This document shows positions 8,409 through 17,190 of a stretch of 64,000 nt of DNA, in pieces (position 1 is the first letter of the stretch; each line of letters opens with the position of its first letter). Source of the stretch: Paramicrobacterium agarici (GTDB lineage: Bacteria; Actinomycetota; Actinomycetes; Actinomycetales; Microbacteriaceae); assembly GCF_002563955.1 (NCBI RefSeq), contig NZ_PDJE01000001.1:1178001-1242000 (forward strand), written 5' to 3'. The position numbers and the translations under genes are program-made. The notes beneath the pieces are model-generated. The model saw only the letters and a list, made by a program, of their open reading frames with translations, was not told the DNA's origin and did not search any database.

Positions 8409-9839
8409 CTAGGCAATCGTTGCCTGCTTCGCCTTCACCGGGAGCATTAGCACGAGCCCCGCGAGAAGCACGATGACAATACCGAGGATGCCGAAGCGAG
8501 TGTCACCCGTGAGACCGACGAACATCGTGAACAGGCCCGGTGCGAGAAAGCTCACGGCACGCCCCGTCGTGGCGTAGAGGCCGAAGATCTCGCCCTCACG
8601 GCCGGGCGGTGTGATGCGCGAGAGGAAGCTGCGGCTCGCCGACTGCACGGGGCCGACGAACAGACACAGGAACAAACCGCAGATCCAGAAGCCGAGCTGT
8701 GCGTCGCCGACGAAGAGCACGGCGGCTCCGAAGATCACGAGGCCGACGAGCGACGACATGATGATCTTCTTGGGGCCGATGCGATCGTCGAGCCAGCCGC
8801 CCGCGAACGTGCCCATACCCGCGACGAGGTTCGCGGCAACAGCGAAATAGAGCACCTCGGAGCTTGAGAAGTGGAACACCTGCGCGGCGATGATGGCGCC
8901 GAACGTGAAGACGCCAGCGAGTCCGTCTCGGAAGACGGCGCTCGCGAGAAGAAAGACCAGCACTTGCGGGCTGTTCTTCGCGAGACGCCTGATGGTGCGG
9001 AAAAGCGTTGCATACGAGTGAATGAACGACACGCGGTTGCGGCGCGTGATGCGAGGGATCTCTGGAACCTTGACCATGAGAGGAACGGCGAAAATCGCGA
9101 ACCAGACGGCCGAGAACAAGATCGCAAGACGAATATTGAGCCCGTTGTCCGTCGTGACGCCGAGAACCCCCGCCTCGCCGTCGGTTCCGAAATTCTGGAT
9201 GAAGAGAAGAAGCAGCAGGGCAAGCAGCACGATGCCGCCGACGTAGCCCAGACCCCAGCCCATTCCCGAGACCTTGCCCACGTTGCGGCGATTAGACACC
9301 TGCACGAGCATGGCGTTGTAGTTGACGCCCGCGAACTCGAAGAAGAGGTTTCCGGCCGAGATCAGCACGACGCCGAGCACGAGGAACGCAGGAGAGCCCT
9401 CGACGAAGAACATGGCGGCCATCGCGAGCACGACGAGGAGCGTGTTGACGCCGAGCCAGAACTTGCGCTTGCCCGAACCGTCGGAGCGCTGACCCATGAC
9501 GGGCGCGAGAAGCGCGACGAGGATGCCGGCGATGAGAAGTCCGGTGCTGAGTTGGGTGGCATTCTCGGCGAGTGCGAGCGTGAGCGCCGGATCGTTATCG
9601 TCGCCGCCAGCAGCGTCGACAATCGCTGGATCGACAAAGAGCGAGCTGGCAAGGTACGTGCTGAACACGAACGTCGTGACGACGGCGTTGAACGACGCCG
9701 AACCCCAGTCCCAGAGCGCCCAGGAGATGACCCGGGAGCGCGGAATCTGCGCATTGTCGGTCAACCCTGCGATCGGCCCCGTCGTGCGGTTCTCCCCGGT
9801 GGGCGGACGGCCCTCCGTCTCCGACGCATCTTTGCTCAT
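8409..9839 (-). CDS. MFS transporter, UMF1/Atg22-like
   Basis: A 476-residue permease with about twelve membrane helices. The N-terminal stretch ISWALWDWGSASFNAV and the loop VMGQRSDGSGKRKFW are typical of the UMF1 (Atg22-like) major-facilitator family. Fungal Atg22 exports amino acids from the vacuole; bacterial substrates are unknown. The start MSKDASETEG was chosen because TACCCT lies exactly 6 nt upstream, fitting a leaderless transcript; a longer frame of 15 codons would begin before that promoter. It is transcribed alone: a hairpin separates it from the upstream TM2 gene, and the RIO leader ORF lies downstream on the same strand. Confidence 0.85.
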   Translation of the reverse strand: MSKDASETEGRPPTGENRTTGPIAGLTDNAQIPRSRVISWALWDWGSASFNAVVTTFVFSTYLASSLFVDPAIVDAAGGDDNDPALTLALAENATQLSTGLLIAGILVALLAPVMGQRSDGSGKRKFWLGVNTLLVVLAMAAMFFVEGSPAFLVLGVVLISAGNLFFEFAGVNYNAMLVQVSNRRNVGKVSGMGWGLGYVGGIVLLALLLLLFIQNFGTDGEAGVLGVTTDNGLNIRLAILFSAVWFAIFAVPLMVKVPEIPRITRRNRVSFIHSYATLFRTIRRLAKNSPQVLVFLLASAVFRDGLAGVFTFGAIIAAQVFHFSSSEVLYFAVAANLVAGMGTFAGGWLDDRIGPKKIIMSSLVGLVIFGAAVLFVGDAQLGFWICGLFLCLFVGPVQSASRSFLSRITPPGREGEIFGLYATTGRAVSFLAPGLFTMFVGLTGDTRFGILGIVIVLLAGLVLMLPVKAKQATIA

Positions 9840-9845
9840 GCGGAC

Positions 9846-9851
9846 AGGGTA
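9846..9851 (-). promoter_or_regulatory. Leaderless -10 box of the UMF1-type MFS gene
   Basis: TACCCT on the minus strand, 6 nt, then the ATG of the MFS gene. Same geometry as the other leaderless starts in this window. Confidence 0.55.
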
Positions 9852-9870
9852 TCGGGAACTCGTTAACTTC

Positions 9871-9908
9871 TGACGCCCCGTCACCGGCGAGCCGATGGCG
9901 GGGCGTCA
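9871..9908 (-). terminator. Hairpin after TM2 protein gene
   Basis: TGACGCCCCG at 9871-9880 pairs perfectly with CGGGGCGTCA at 9899-9908. The 18-nt loop can itself fold through CGG/CCG. It lies just beyond the stop of the TM2 gene on the minus strand and upstream of the MFS promoter. There is no clear U-tract, so it is a probable but not canonical terminator. Confidence 0.55.
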
Positions 9909-9924
9909 CAAGCAGGAGAGAGCG

Positions 9925-10542
9925 CTAATCGCGCAAGGGGCGGCCTTCAGCATCCGTCTGGAACGACTGAGCGCGCGCCAGAACCATGATGCCCTCGATG
10001 AAGCCCCACAGAGCGCCGACTCCGAACGTCACCAGGGTGACAATGATCTGCGCGATTCCGATTCCCGCGTAGCCGAGGTAGAAGCGGTGGATGCCCCACC
10101 CGCCGAGGAAGATTCCGAGCAGACCGGCGGCGAGACGACTCTTTGCATACGGGTCATAAGCGCCGGGCTGTCCGGGCTGACCATACGGCTGCTGCGGGTA
10201 GGGCTGCTGGCCGTAGCCAGGCTGCGTGTATCCGGGTGCCGGCTGACCATAGCCTTGCTGTCCGTAGCCCGGTGAGGGCTGACCGTAGCCGGGCTGCGGG
10301 TATCCCTGCGCACCCGGAGCTCCGGGAGGAGCTGGAGGAGATTGCGGGGCCTGCTGCCCGGACGGAGCCTGCGGGGCCTGCTGGGGCTGACCCTGCGGGG
10401 CGTGCTCGGGCGCAGGAGGCGCTTGCTGTGGCTGTGCCTGCGGACTCTGCTGCGGCTCGGGCCGTGCGTCGTTCTGATCGTTCGCGGTCGCGGACGAATC
10501 GTCGTGAGGCTCCGGGGCCGCTGGCACGTTTTTGTCGGTCAT
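9925..10542 (-). CDS. TM2-domain membrane protein, Pro/Gln-rich N-terminus
   Basis: A 205-residue protein in two parts. Residues 1 to about 135 are disordered and rich in Pro, Gln, Gly and Tyr, with repeated PQQAP-like and GYGQP-like units. The C-terminus is a TM2 domain: a basic stretch [24 protein letters not shown], read here in two pieces ([15 protein letters not shown] and WGIHRFYLG), then a second helix. TM2 proteins are small bitopic or two-helix membrane proteins of unclear role. The start MTDKNVPA was chosen; a start 9 codons upstream is possible. The N-terminal repeats make the DNA repetitive here, but they are coding. Confidence 0.82.
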   Translation of the reverse strand: MTDKNVPAAPEPHDDSSATANDQNDARPEPQQSPQAQPQQAPPAPEHAPQGQPQQAPQAPSGQQAPQSPPAPPGAPGAQGYPQPGYGQPSPGYGQQGYGQPAPGYTQPGYGQQPYPQQPYGQPGQPGAYDPYAKSRLAAGLLGIFLGGWGIHRFYLGYAGIGIAQIIVTLVTFGVGALWGFIEGIMVLARAQSFQTDAEGRPLRD

Positions 10543-10599
10543 GGTGTCAAACCTATCTTTCTTCGTCATCTTTTCGGAGGGGAGTTCTGCCCGCTGGCG

Positions 10600-11265
10600 C
10601 TACAGAAGCTTGCGTTCCAGCGCCCAGGCCGTGAGTTCGTGTCGTGACGACAACTGCAGCTTGCGCAGAACGCTCGACACGTGGGTTTCGACGGTCTTGA
10701 TCGAGATATAGAGGTCGGCCGCGACCTCTTTGTAGGCGTAGCCGCGCGCGATGAGCCGCATGACCTCTTGCTCGCGCTTCGAGAGGCGGTCGAGCTCGTG
10801 ATCGGCCTGCGCCGTCTCGCCGCTGATTGCTCCGAAGGCGTCGAGAACGAATCCGGCCAGCCGGGGCGAGAACACGGCGTCGCCGTCTGCGACGCGACGT
10901 GCGGCGTCAGACACGTCGGCACCGGACGAGCTCTTCGTGATGTAGCCTCGGGCGCCGGCTCTGATCACCCGAACGACGTCATCGGCAGCATCCGACACGC
11001 TCAACGCCAGAAACAGCGTCTCGGGCGATGCAGGAGCGGCGCGCATGACGACCTCCGCGCCGCCGCCTCCCGACCCGCCGGGAAGATGCACATCAAGCAA
11101 GACGACTCGAGGCTTCAGCTGCGTCACCAGGGTGATCGCCTCATCGACGCTCGCGGCCTCGCCGACGACCTGAATGTCGCGTGCGAGGTCGGCGCGGAGC
11201 CCCGATCGGAAGATCGAGTGATCGTCGACGATGAGCGTCGTGAGGCTTGTCGTTTCGTCGGTCAC
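10600..11265 (-). CDS. NarL/LuxR-type response regulator (PspC-kinase partner)
   Basis: A 221-residue response regulator. The receiver domain has the acidic pair VDDHS and phospho-acceptor Asp58 in VVLLDVHLPG. The C-terminal LuxR helix-turn-helix (about 157-215) includes LSKREQEVMRLIARG and ISIKTVETHVSSVLRKL. Its start overlaps the stop of the upstream kinase gene by 4 bases (ATGA), so it is the cognate partner of the PspC-domain histidine kinase. A glycine-rich insertion after the phospho-site loop (GGSGGGG) is unusual. It probably controls the divergent PspC/LiaF-like operon. Confidence 0.93.
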   Translation of the reverse strand: MTDETTSLTTLIVDDHSIFRSGLRADLARDIQVVGEAASVDEAITLVTQLKPRVVLLDVHLPGGSGGGGAEVVMRAAPASPETLFLALSVSDAADDVVRVIRAGARGYITKSSSGADVSDAARRVADGDAVFSPRLAGFVLDAFGAISGETAQADHELDRLSKREQEVMRLIARGYAYKEVAADLYISIKTVETHVSSVLRKLQLSSRHELTAWALERKLL

Positions 11266-12473
11266 ATCTCCTCCTTGGTCGGCTGCGCGTGCGACATGCT
11301 CAGCAGCACTTCGGTGCCGGTTCCGCCCGGTCCTCGCCGAATCGTCGCGTCACCGCCGATGCGCTTCATGCGCCCGACGATCGACTCACGTACGCCGAAG
11401 TGATTGTCGGGGATCGCGTCGACGTCGAAACCCGGCCCTCTGTCCGAGATCGAGATCTCGATGGTCGATGGCGACGACTCCGAGTACACGGTCACTGTAC
11501 CGCCCGCGTGCTGGGCGGCATTGAGCATGGCCTCACGGGCTGCGGCGAGAAGACCCTCTGGTGCTTCGGGCACCGCGATCCCCGTCGTAATCACTTCGAT
11601 GCGCGCCGAGAAGTCGTTTTCGAGAGCGGATGCTGCGCGCCGCAGCTCTGCTGAAAGATCGAGCGGCCCTCCGACGGTCTCGGCGAAGAGCCACTGCCGC
11701 AGCTCCCGCTCTTGCGCGCGTGCCAGACGCGACGCGTCAGAACCGGGATCGGCCTTCTGCTGAATGAGCGCAAGGGTCTGCAGCACGGAGTCGTGCAGGT
11801 GCGCAGCCACCTCCGCGCGCTCGACGTCACGTGCACGCGCGGCACGCTCGTCGGCGAGGTCGCGCGCGAGCCGAATGACCCACGGGGCGACGACGACGGC
11901 GACGCCGAGAAGCACGGCAGACGCGGCGAAGAAGACCGTCCAGATGTTGGGTTCATCGCCCGTGACGAAGAACAGCAGAATACCCAGAACGACCAGCACG
12001 AGGGCGCCCATCGCGCGGACGACGAGGGCCGACCGTCCCGCGACGCGTCCTCGCCGCAGTTCGTCGAACTGCCGCCACGCGAGGCCCGCGCCCGCGAGAA
12101 CGACGACAGCCGGAATGATGAAGGCAAGGGGAATGTTTGCGCCGAGCCGTGAAGCGATCATGGCCCCGCCCGCGAGCAGGAGAGCAATGCCGAGAAGAAT
12201 CTCGGTGATGGGAGCGCGCTCTGGCACAGCATCCGTCGTCTCTTCTGCCGTGGTGGGGCGCGTCAGCACTGACTTCACAGAGTCGCTGCCCTCGCTGACC
12301 GGTGTTGTCGCCCACAACCAGGCGTAGAGCAGCAGGCCCGCACCGCCGCACACGGTGAGAATCGCCGTGACAAGGCGCACAATGCTGACCGGAACGCCGA
12401 TGTGACCGGCGACCCCCGCGCACACCCCACCGATCACGCGCAAGCGCGGGCGGACGATTGTGGCGGTGTGCAT
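11262..12473 (-). CDS. PspC-domain sensor histidine kinase
   Basis: A 403-residue membrane kinase. A PspC domain (about 8-58, GVCAGVAGHIGVPVSIVRL) forms the N-terminus, followed by four more membrane segments and a HisKA_3 dimerisation helix with His227 in AHLHDSVLQTL. The HATPase domain shows AMLNAAQHAGG (N box) and DRGPGFD, then GTGTEV. PspC domains are linked to envelope-stress sensing. Fusion of PspC to a HisKA_3 kinase with an adjacent NarL regulator is a recurrent actinobacterial arrangement. The ATG was chosen over a TTG four codons upstream. The divergent gene also begins with PspC, so the pair likely signals to it. Confidence 0.9.
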   Translation of the reverse strand: MHTATIVRPRLRVIGGVCAGVAGHIGVPVSIVRLVTAILTVCGGAGLLLYAWLWATTPVSEGSDSVKSVLTRPTTAEETTDAVPERAPITEILLGIALLLAGGAMIASRLGANIPLAFIIPAVVVLAGAGLAWRQFDELRRGRVAGRSALVVRAMGALVLVVLGILLFFVTGDEPNIWTVFFAASAVLLGVAVVVAPWVIRLARDLADERAARARDVERAEVAAHLHDSVLQTLALIQQKADPGSDASRLARAQERELRQWLFAETVGGPLDLSAELRRAASALENDFSARIEVITTGIAVPEAPEGLLAAAREAMLNAAQHAGGTVTVYSESSPSTIEISISDRGPGFDVDAIPDNHFGVRESIVGRMKRIGGDATIRRGPGGTGTEVLLSMSHAQPTKEEM

Positions 12474-12586
12474 GGGACAATCCAAGCATCTCTCGACCGC
12501 AAAACGCGTGCTTCGGGGTGCGAATCAGGGTCACGTCAGGGGCAACCCCCATGGTGCGCTGGTGCGGGGACGGGCAGGCTGTAACC

Positions 12587-14110
12587 ATGACATACGACAA
12601 CGGGCAATCGCACAGCACCGGCGCGAACCCCAACGGGTGGTCTGCACCTGGCGGCTTCTTCGACTGGATTCGGGGCATCGGCATGCGGCGCACCGACGAC
12701 CGCTGGGTTGCAGGAGTCTGCGGCGCCGTCGCCGAGCGCACGGGGCTCGACCCGATGCTGGTTCGCGGTATCGCGATCGTCGTGGCGCTTCTCGGCGGCC
12801 CGATCTTCTTGGCATACGCTGCAGGCTGGGCACTGCTTCCGGATACCACGGGACGAATTCACCTTCAGCGGATGCTGCAGGGAATCTTCGATCCCGCGCT
12901 CATCGCCATTGGCGTGCTGCTCGTCTTGACGTTCGTACCCTTCGCGCAGGGCCTGTGGTGGCAGGATGCGCCAGGGTGGTGGGGCATGCCCGGCTGGCTT
13001 GAAGCCATGCTGCGCACCGGGTGGATCATCGTGCTGGTCGCCGGAATCATCTGGCTGATCGTCGTGATCGCCCGGAAGACGCCTCGTCATGACCCCAACG
13101 ACCCGAATGGCCCTCGCAGTCATAAGGACTACTGGACCACGCCCGGTGCATCGGAGTACCCGACGACCGCGAGCTTCGCGGCAGGTGCGGATGGGGCAAC
13201 TGAACCCACCGCCACGAGCCACGCGGCTCCCGCTGCGGATGCCGAGGGGGCCACGAGCGGCGCCGCGCCATACGGCGCACCTCCGCAGTCGGATGCGTAC
13301 GCTGGCAGCGCCGCTCCCTCACAGGGGTACAGCTGGCCGCCGACGCAGAACGCTCACTTTCAGACAGCGCAACAGCGTCAAGCAGAGGCAAGAGCGCAGC
13401 ACGAGGCGCGCATGCGCGAGCACGCGCAGCGTCGAGCAGAGCAGGCTGCCCGGTGGCGCGAGCGCCAGCCCAGCGCAGGATACGTTGCGACCAGTCTCGG
13501 CCTCGCCGTCGTTGGCGGCGCCCTCGCCTCGCTCGGAGCTCTCGCCCTCGGATGGCCACAGAGCGTCGTCGTGTTCGGCGTCGCCGGCGCGCTCGCCGTG
13601 CTCGCCATCGCAACGATCGTCGCGGGCATTCGCGGCCGCGAGAACGGCGGCCTCGGATTCTTTTCAACGATTGCCGTGATCGCTCTCGTGTTCGTGGGGA
13701 TCGTTCCTCAGGGTGCCCATTTCTCCGCCCTCGGCAACACGACATGGCGGGTCGCGGAGGTCGACACGGCGCAGACGCAGAGCTACATCGCGAGCTTCGG
13801 CACGGTAACGCTTGACTTGCGCGAACTTGAGCCGGGGGCCGAAGGCGGAGATGTCGACCTCTGGCTGGGCTTTGGGACAGCCGAGGTGGTTGTTCCCGAT
13901 GACCTTCCCGTGAAGGTGCGCTTCAATGGTGCGGCGGCAACCATCGACACTCAGGGCGACGCCGAGGTCGATGGCACGGCGCGAGGACTCTTCCCCTCCG
14001 CTGTCGTGCAGAACGATGCGGCCGAAAGCGCCACCGAGTCCGAGATCACAACAGTGCACGTGCGTGCCATGTTCGGCACGGCAGACGTCACCATGAGGAG
14101 TGAACAATGA
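12587..14110 (+). CDS. PspC-domain protein with LiaF-like C-terminus
   Basis: A 507-residue membrane protein. A PspC domain (about 25-75, RWVAGVCGAVAERTGLDPML) is followed by two membrane segments, a long Ala/Gln-rich hydrophilic region with a basic coiled-coil stretch, and three more hydrophobic segments. The last 110 or so residues (FGTVTLDL, GFGTAEVVVPDDLPVKV, MFGTADVTM) resemble the beta-helical C-terminus of LiaF/VraT-type envelope stress proteins. It is divergent from the PspC kinase and overlaps the next gene by 4 bases. The ATG giving MTYDNGQ was chosen because the PspC domain begins soon after it; the longer frame has no homologous sequence. Confidence 0.85.
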   Translation: MTYDNGQSHSTGANPNGWSAPGGFFDWIRGIGMRRTDDRWVAGVCGAVAERTGLDPMLVRGIAIVVALLGGPIFLAYAAGWALLPDTTGRIHLQRMLQGIFDPALIAIGVLLVLTFVPFAQGLWWQDAPGWWGMPGWLEAMLRTGWIIVLVAGIIWLIVVIARKTPRHDPNDPNGPRSHKDYWTTPGASEYPTTASFAAGADGATEPTATSHAAPAADAEGATSGAAPYGAPPQSDAYAGSAAPSQGYSWPPTQNAHFQTAQQRQAEARAQHEARMREHAQRRAEQAARWRERQPSAGYVATSLGLAVVGGALASLGALALGWPQSVVVFGVAGALAVLAIATIVAGIRGRENGGLGFFSTIAVIALVFVGIVPQGAHFSALGNTTWRVAEVDTAQTQSYIASFGTVTLDLRELEPGAEGGDVDLWLGFGTAEVVVPDDLPVKVRFNGAAATIDTQGDAEVDGTARGLFPSAVVQNDAAESATESEITTVHVRAMFGTADVTMRSEQ

Positions 14111-14475
14111 GCACCGAATCGTCATCGTTCAAAAGAAACAACGACGGAGACCCGGCAGACGCGACGTCAGAGACAGCGTCGACGGAGAGGCTTGAACCGA
14201 CAGCATCCTGGTCGACGGAGGCACCGCACGAGCCGTCTGCAGCGGGCGGAAGGCCGGAAGCGAGTGCATCGGCTCACCGGCCGCGGCGGTCGCCGATCTT
14301 CGGCACCATCTTCTGGGGCGTCGTGCTGCTTGTCTTCGCCGTGGTCATGGCCGTGCTCGCGATTCCCACCATCACGGTCGACGTCGTGGCCCTGACCATT
14401 GCCGCTCTCGTCGTGCTCGGAGCGCTGTTGGTCGTCGCCGGCGTCGCCGCCTCTGTGCGCAATCGCCGCAACTGA
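14107..14475 (+). CDS. Small two-helix membrane protein of the PspC operon
   Basis: A 122-residue protein with a hydrophilic, Ser/Glu-rich first half and two hydrophobic helices in the second half (about 62-84 and 91-113). It has no recognised domain. It starts within the stop of the PspC/LiaF-like gene (ATGA overlap), so it belongs to the same transcript and presumably the same envelope-stress module. Its stop directly abuts the stop of the convergent antiporter gene. Confidence 0.75.
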   Translation: MSTESSSFKRNNDGDPADATSETASTERLEPTASWSTEAPHEPSAAGGRPEASASAHRPRRSPIFGTIFWGVVLLVFAVVMAVLAIPTITVDVVALTIAALVVLGALLVVAGVAASVRNRRN

Positions 14476-15888
14476 TCAGGAGGTGCTGCTGCGCGTCTGT
14501 GACGACGGTTGGCGCGCTGGCTTCACGATGAGCCAGACGGCGCGGGCGACGAGCGCGAGTGTCAGCACGGCACCGAGCAGCTTCCACCAGAGATCATCGG
14601 TCAGGAAGAGCAGGACCATCGATGCGAGCACGGGCGCCAGGTATGTGAGCGACCAGCGGATGTAACCGCCGAAGCTCGGCATTGTCACTCCCGCAGCATC
14701 CGCGACGGACTTGGTCATGAAGTTGGGCCCGTTGCCGATATACGTCATCGCCCCGCCGAGGACCGAGCCGAGAGAGATCGCGATGAGCAGCGCCTCGGGG
14801 ACACCCGCCACGAGGTTCGCGCCGTCGACGTGCGAGGCCATCTCAAAGAACGTGGCGTACGTCGGAGCGTTGTCGAGCACAGATGAGAGCCCGCCCGAGA
14901 AGATGAACAGGGTGATGTTTGTCAGCGGCAGGTTCGGCGCGACCTGCCCGAGGTACTCGAGCGCCGGCATCATCGTGAGGAAGATGCCGATGAACAGCGC
15001 GGCAACCTCGAGAATGGGCGCCCAGGTGAAGCCGTTGTCGTCGAAGCGGGCCGAGCGACTGCCGACGACAAGCGAACCGGCCGCGGCAGCGATCATGACG
15101 ATTTCACGCCACGGGATGCTGTCGGCAAGGCCAGCGGTTCCCGCCTCGATCGCGTGCGCATCGACCGAGGGAACGAACGCGACAGCGACGATGATCACGG
15201 CGAGGAACAGCAGCCCGCTGCCCCCGCGCAGCCCCAGTTTGGTCTGCGATGCTGTGTCACGTTGAATCGCCTCGGAGGGCTCTGCCGCGTAGGCTCGCTT
15301 GTCGATCGCATAGAACGTCAGCAGCAGCAGAGCATTGACGAAGAGCCAGTAGGGCCACAGGCCGAGCGTCCATTCGAACGGCACTCCCCGCAGCATCCCG
15401 AGGAACAGGGGAGGGTCGCCGAGCGGAGTGAGCAGGCCGCCGCAGTTGGCGACGATGAAGATCGTGAACACCACCGTGTGAACGCGGTGGGTGCGTTCTT
15501 GATTGGTGTTGAGGATCGGGCGGATGAGCAGCATCGCGGCACCCGTCGTGCCGATGAACGAAGCGAGAACGCCGCCGACGGCCAGAAAGATCGTGTTGTT
15601 GCGTGGGGTCGCACTGATGTCGCCCGAGAGAAAGATGCCGCCCGATGCGACGAACAGGGAACCGAGCAGCACGATGAATTGGGTGTACTCGATGAGGGCG
15701 CCGATGACGATTCCCTGGTGCCCGGCGATAACGAACCACAGGGTGATCGGTATACCGAGCACGAGGGCGACCACAAGCTTGACGAGATTGCGGTCCCAGG
15801 CCTTCTCTGTCGCGGGAATGAGCGGAAGAACCGCGATGCAGAGCAGCAAGGCGACGAAGGGAAGGATGCTCCACCACTCGACGTGCAT
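14476..15888 (-). CDS. Sodium:proton antiporter-like / CitMHS-type permease
   Basis: A 470-residue permease with about twelve hydrophobic segments. Motifs such as IFIVANCGGLLTPLGDPP and the later SSVLDNAPTY are hallmarks of the ion transporter superfamily containing NhaD, ArsB and CitM; the Asn-Ala-Pro and Gly-Asp-Pro-Pro elements form the re-entrant hairpins. It most likely exchanges Na+ and H+, but a dicarboxylate or arsenite substrate cannot be excluded. The start MHVEWWS was chosen because GAGAGG lies 8 nt upstream. It is a single gene convergent with the PspC operon. Confidence 0.8.
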   Translation of the reverse strand: MHVEWWSILPFVALLLCIAVLPLIPATEKAWDRNLVKLVVALVLGIPITLWFVIAGHQGIVIGALIEYTQFIVLLGSLFVASGGIFLSGDISATPRNNTIFLAVGGVLASFIGTTGAAMLLIRPILNTNQERTHRVHTVVFTIFIVANCGGLLTPLGDPPLFLGMLRGVPFEWTLGLWPYWLFVNALLLLTFYAIDKRAYAAEPSEAIQRDTASQTKLGLRGGSGLLFLAVIIVAVAFVPSVDAHAIEAGTAGLADSIPWREIVMIAAAAGSLVVGSRSARFDDNGFTWAPILEVAALFIGIFLTMMPALEYLGQVAPNLPLTNITLFIFSGGLSSVLDNAPTYATFFEMASHVDGANLVAGVPEALLIAISLGSVLGGAMTYIGNGPNFMTKSVADAAGVTMPSFGGYIRWSLTYLAPVLASMVLLFLTDDLWWKLLGAVLTLALVARAVWLIVKPARQPSSQTRSSTS

Positions 15889-16017
15889 AGCGGCATCCTC
15901 TCGTCGTGCAGTGCCCCTCACCGGGACACGGTCAAGAGTAGTGCGAACGGCAGGCTCCGTCGACGTCGCCCGAAGGCGCGGTGGTTGTTGCCGACTGGTG
16001 ACGCTGACGCCAGCCGG

Positions 16018-17190
16018 TCAGACGGCCTCGCTGAGCTCTGTAACGGAGCGGTGGCCTTTCGGCAGCAGCGACCCGGTCATCAGGCGGCTGAGCCCGGGCA
16101 CACGCATGGCGCGGAATCCCCAGCGCCGTAGTAGCAGCGTGCTCGTGGACCGCGGCAGGAACCACTCGATGACGCGGTCGCGAGCGGCAGCCTGCACAGC
16201 GACCGTCTCGGGTCGCCACCGCCGCTCGTATTCGGAGATAGCGTCTGGAATGGTGCGTCCCTGGGAGAGCAGCTCCCCCAGAACATAGGCTCCGGCAACG
16301 CCAAGAGAGGCGCCTTGTCCGGCGACGAGAGACACAGCGGAGGCCGCGTCGCCAATCAGTGCGACGCGCCCGCTCGTCCACTGCGGCATTTCGATCTGCG
16401 CCACCCGGTCGTCGTAGATCTCAGCCGGTGGCGGGCACTGGGCGAGAGCGCGATCGACGAGTTCGCCCATGCCTGAGAGCTGTTTGCGCAGCTCGCCTCG
16501 GGCGTCGCTGTTCCCGCCACGCTCCGTGGCGCGGTAGACGGAGAACGTGGCAATGCGCCCGTCGCCGAGGCCATAGAATCCCATCTGGCGATTCAGCGTT
16601 TCGGTGAGCACAAACTGGCCATCAACTGCGTCGTAGATTTCGCGGTCGCGAAACACGAACGCGTTCGTGTGCATGCCGAGATCACGAATGTACTTCTGCT
16701 CCGCGCCGAAGACGAGAGTGCGAATGCGTGAGTGGATGCCGTCAGCACCGACGATGAGATCCGGCTCCAGCTCGGTCCCGTCAGAGAGCGTGGCCGACGA
16801 CTCGGAGATGGCATCGACGGTAACGCCGTAGCGAACTTTCACCGAATCTCTGAGGGACTCGCGGAGCACGCGTTCCAGCGCCGGTCTCATGATGCTGACG
16901 ATCTCGCCCCGGAGGGCCGTGACGAACCGGCTGTACTCGACGCTCACCGTCGTGCGGCCCGTCCGGTCGACGTACCGGAACGTGCCGACACGGCTCGCCG
17001 CGTCTCGAAGCCGCTCGCCCAACCCCATCCGGTGCATAGCTTCGAACCCGGGGCCGGAAAAGTCAATCATGTACCCCTGAGGACGTGGCCCCGGCGCCTT
17101 GTCGACGACAGTGACGTCCCAGCCGTGGTGGTCAAGGCGGGCCGCAAGAGCGAGTCCGCTGATTCCTGCGCCGCAGATCAGCACCTTCAT
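16018..17190 (-). CDS. FAD-dependent monooxygenase (PHBH/TetX-like)
   Basis: A 390-residue class A flavoprotein monooxygenase. The FAD-binding GAGISGLAL is at the N-terminus, the DG motif DLIVGADGIHSRIR lies mid-protein, and the second FAD motif RVALIGDAASAVS is near residue 285. Such enzymes hydroxylate aromatic or polyketide-like compounds with NAD(P)H and O2. Its ATG overlaps the stop of the upstream tetR gene by 4 bases, so expression is very likely controlled by that repressor. The substrate is unknown; close relatives include tetracycline-inactivating and antibiotic-modifying enzymes, so a detoxification role is plausible (inference). Confidence 0.87.
   Translation of the reverse strand: MKVLICGAGISGLALAARLDHHGWDVTVVDKAPGPRPQGYMIDFSGPGFEAMHRMGLGERLRDAASRVGTFRYVDRTGRTTVSVEYSRFVTALRGEIVSIMRPALERVLRESLRDSVKVRYGVTVDAISESSATLSDGTELEPDLIVGADGIHSRIRTLVFGAEQKYIRDLGMHTNAFVFRDREIYDAVDGQFVLTETLNRQMGFYGLGDGRIATFSVYRATERGGNSDARGELRKQLSGMGELVDRALAQCPPPAEIYDDRVAQIEMPQWTSGRVALIGDAASAVSLVAGQGASLGVAGAYVLGELLSQGRTIPDAISEYERRWRPETVAVQAAARDRVIEWFLPRSTSTLLLRRWGFRAMRVPGLSRLMTGSLLPKGHRSVTELSEAV

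Noticed and set aside
8871..9866. A 331-codon open frame antisense to the UMF1 transporter gene
   Set aside because: A highly charged Arg/Glu/Asp composition typical of the complement of a membrane-protein gene; the sense frame has clear membrane helices and a promoter.
10143..10470. A DNA repeat array in the TM2 gene region
   Set aside because: The repeats are in-frame codons for Pro/Gln/Gly/Tyr units of a disordered protein segment, not spaced identical repeats as in CRISPR or VNTR elements.
12541..12586. Longer N-terminus for the PspC/LiaF-like protein
   Set aside because: The extra 43 codons overlap the divergent kinase promoter region, contain several cysteines and tryptophans unlike the rest, and have no ribosome-binding site.
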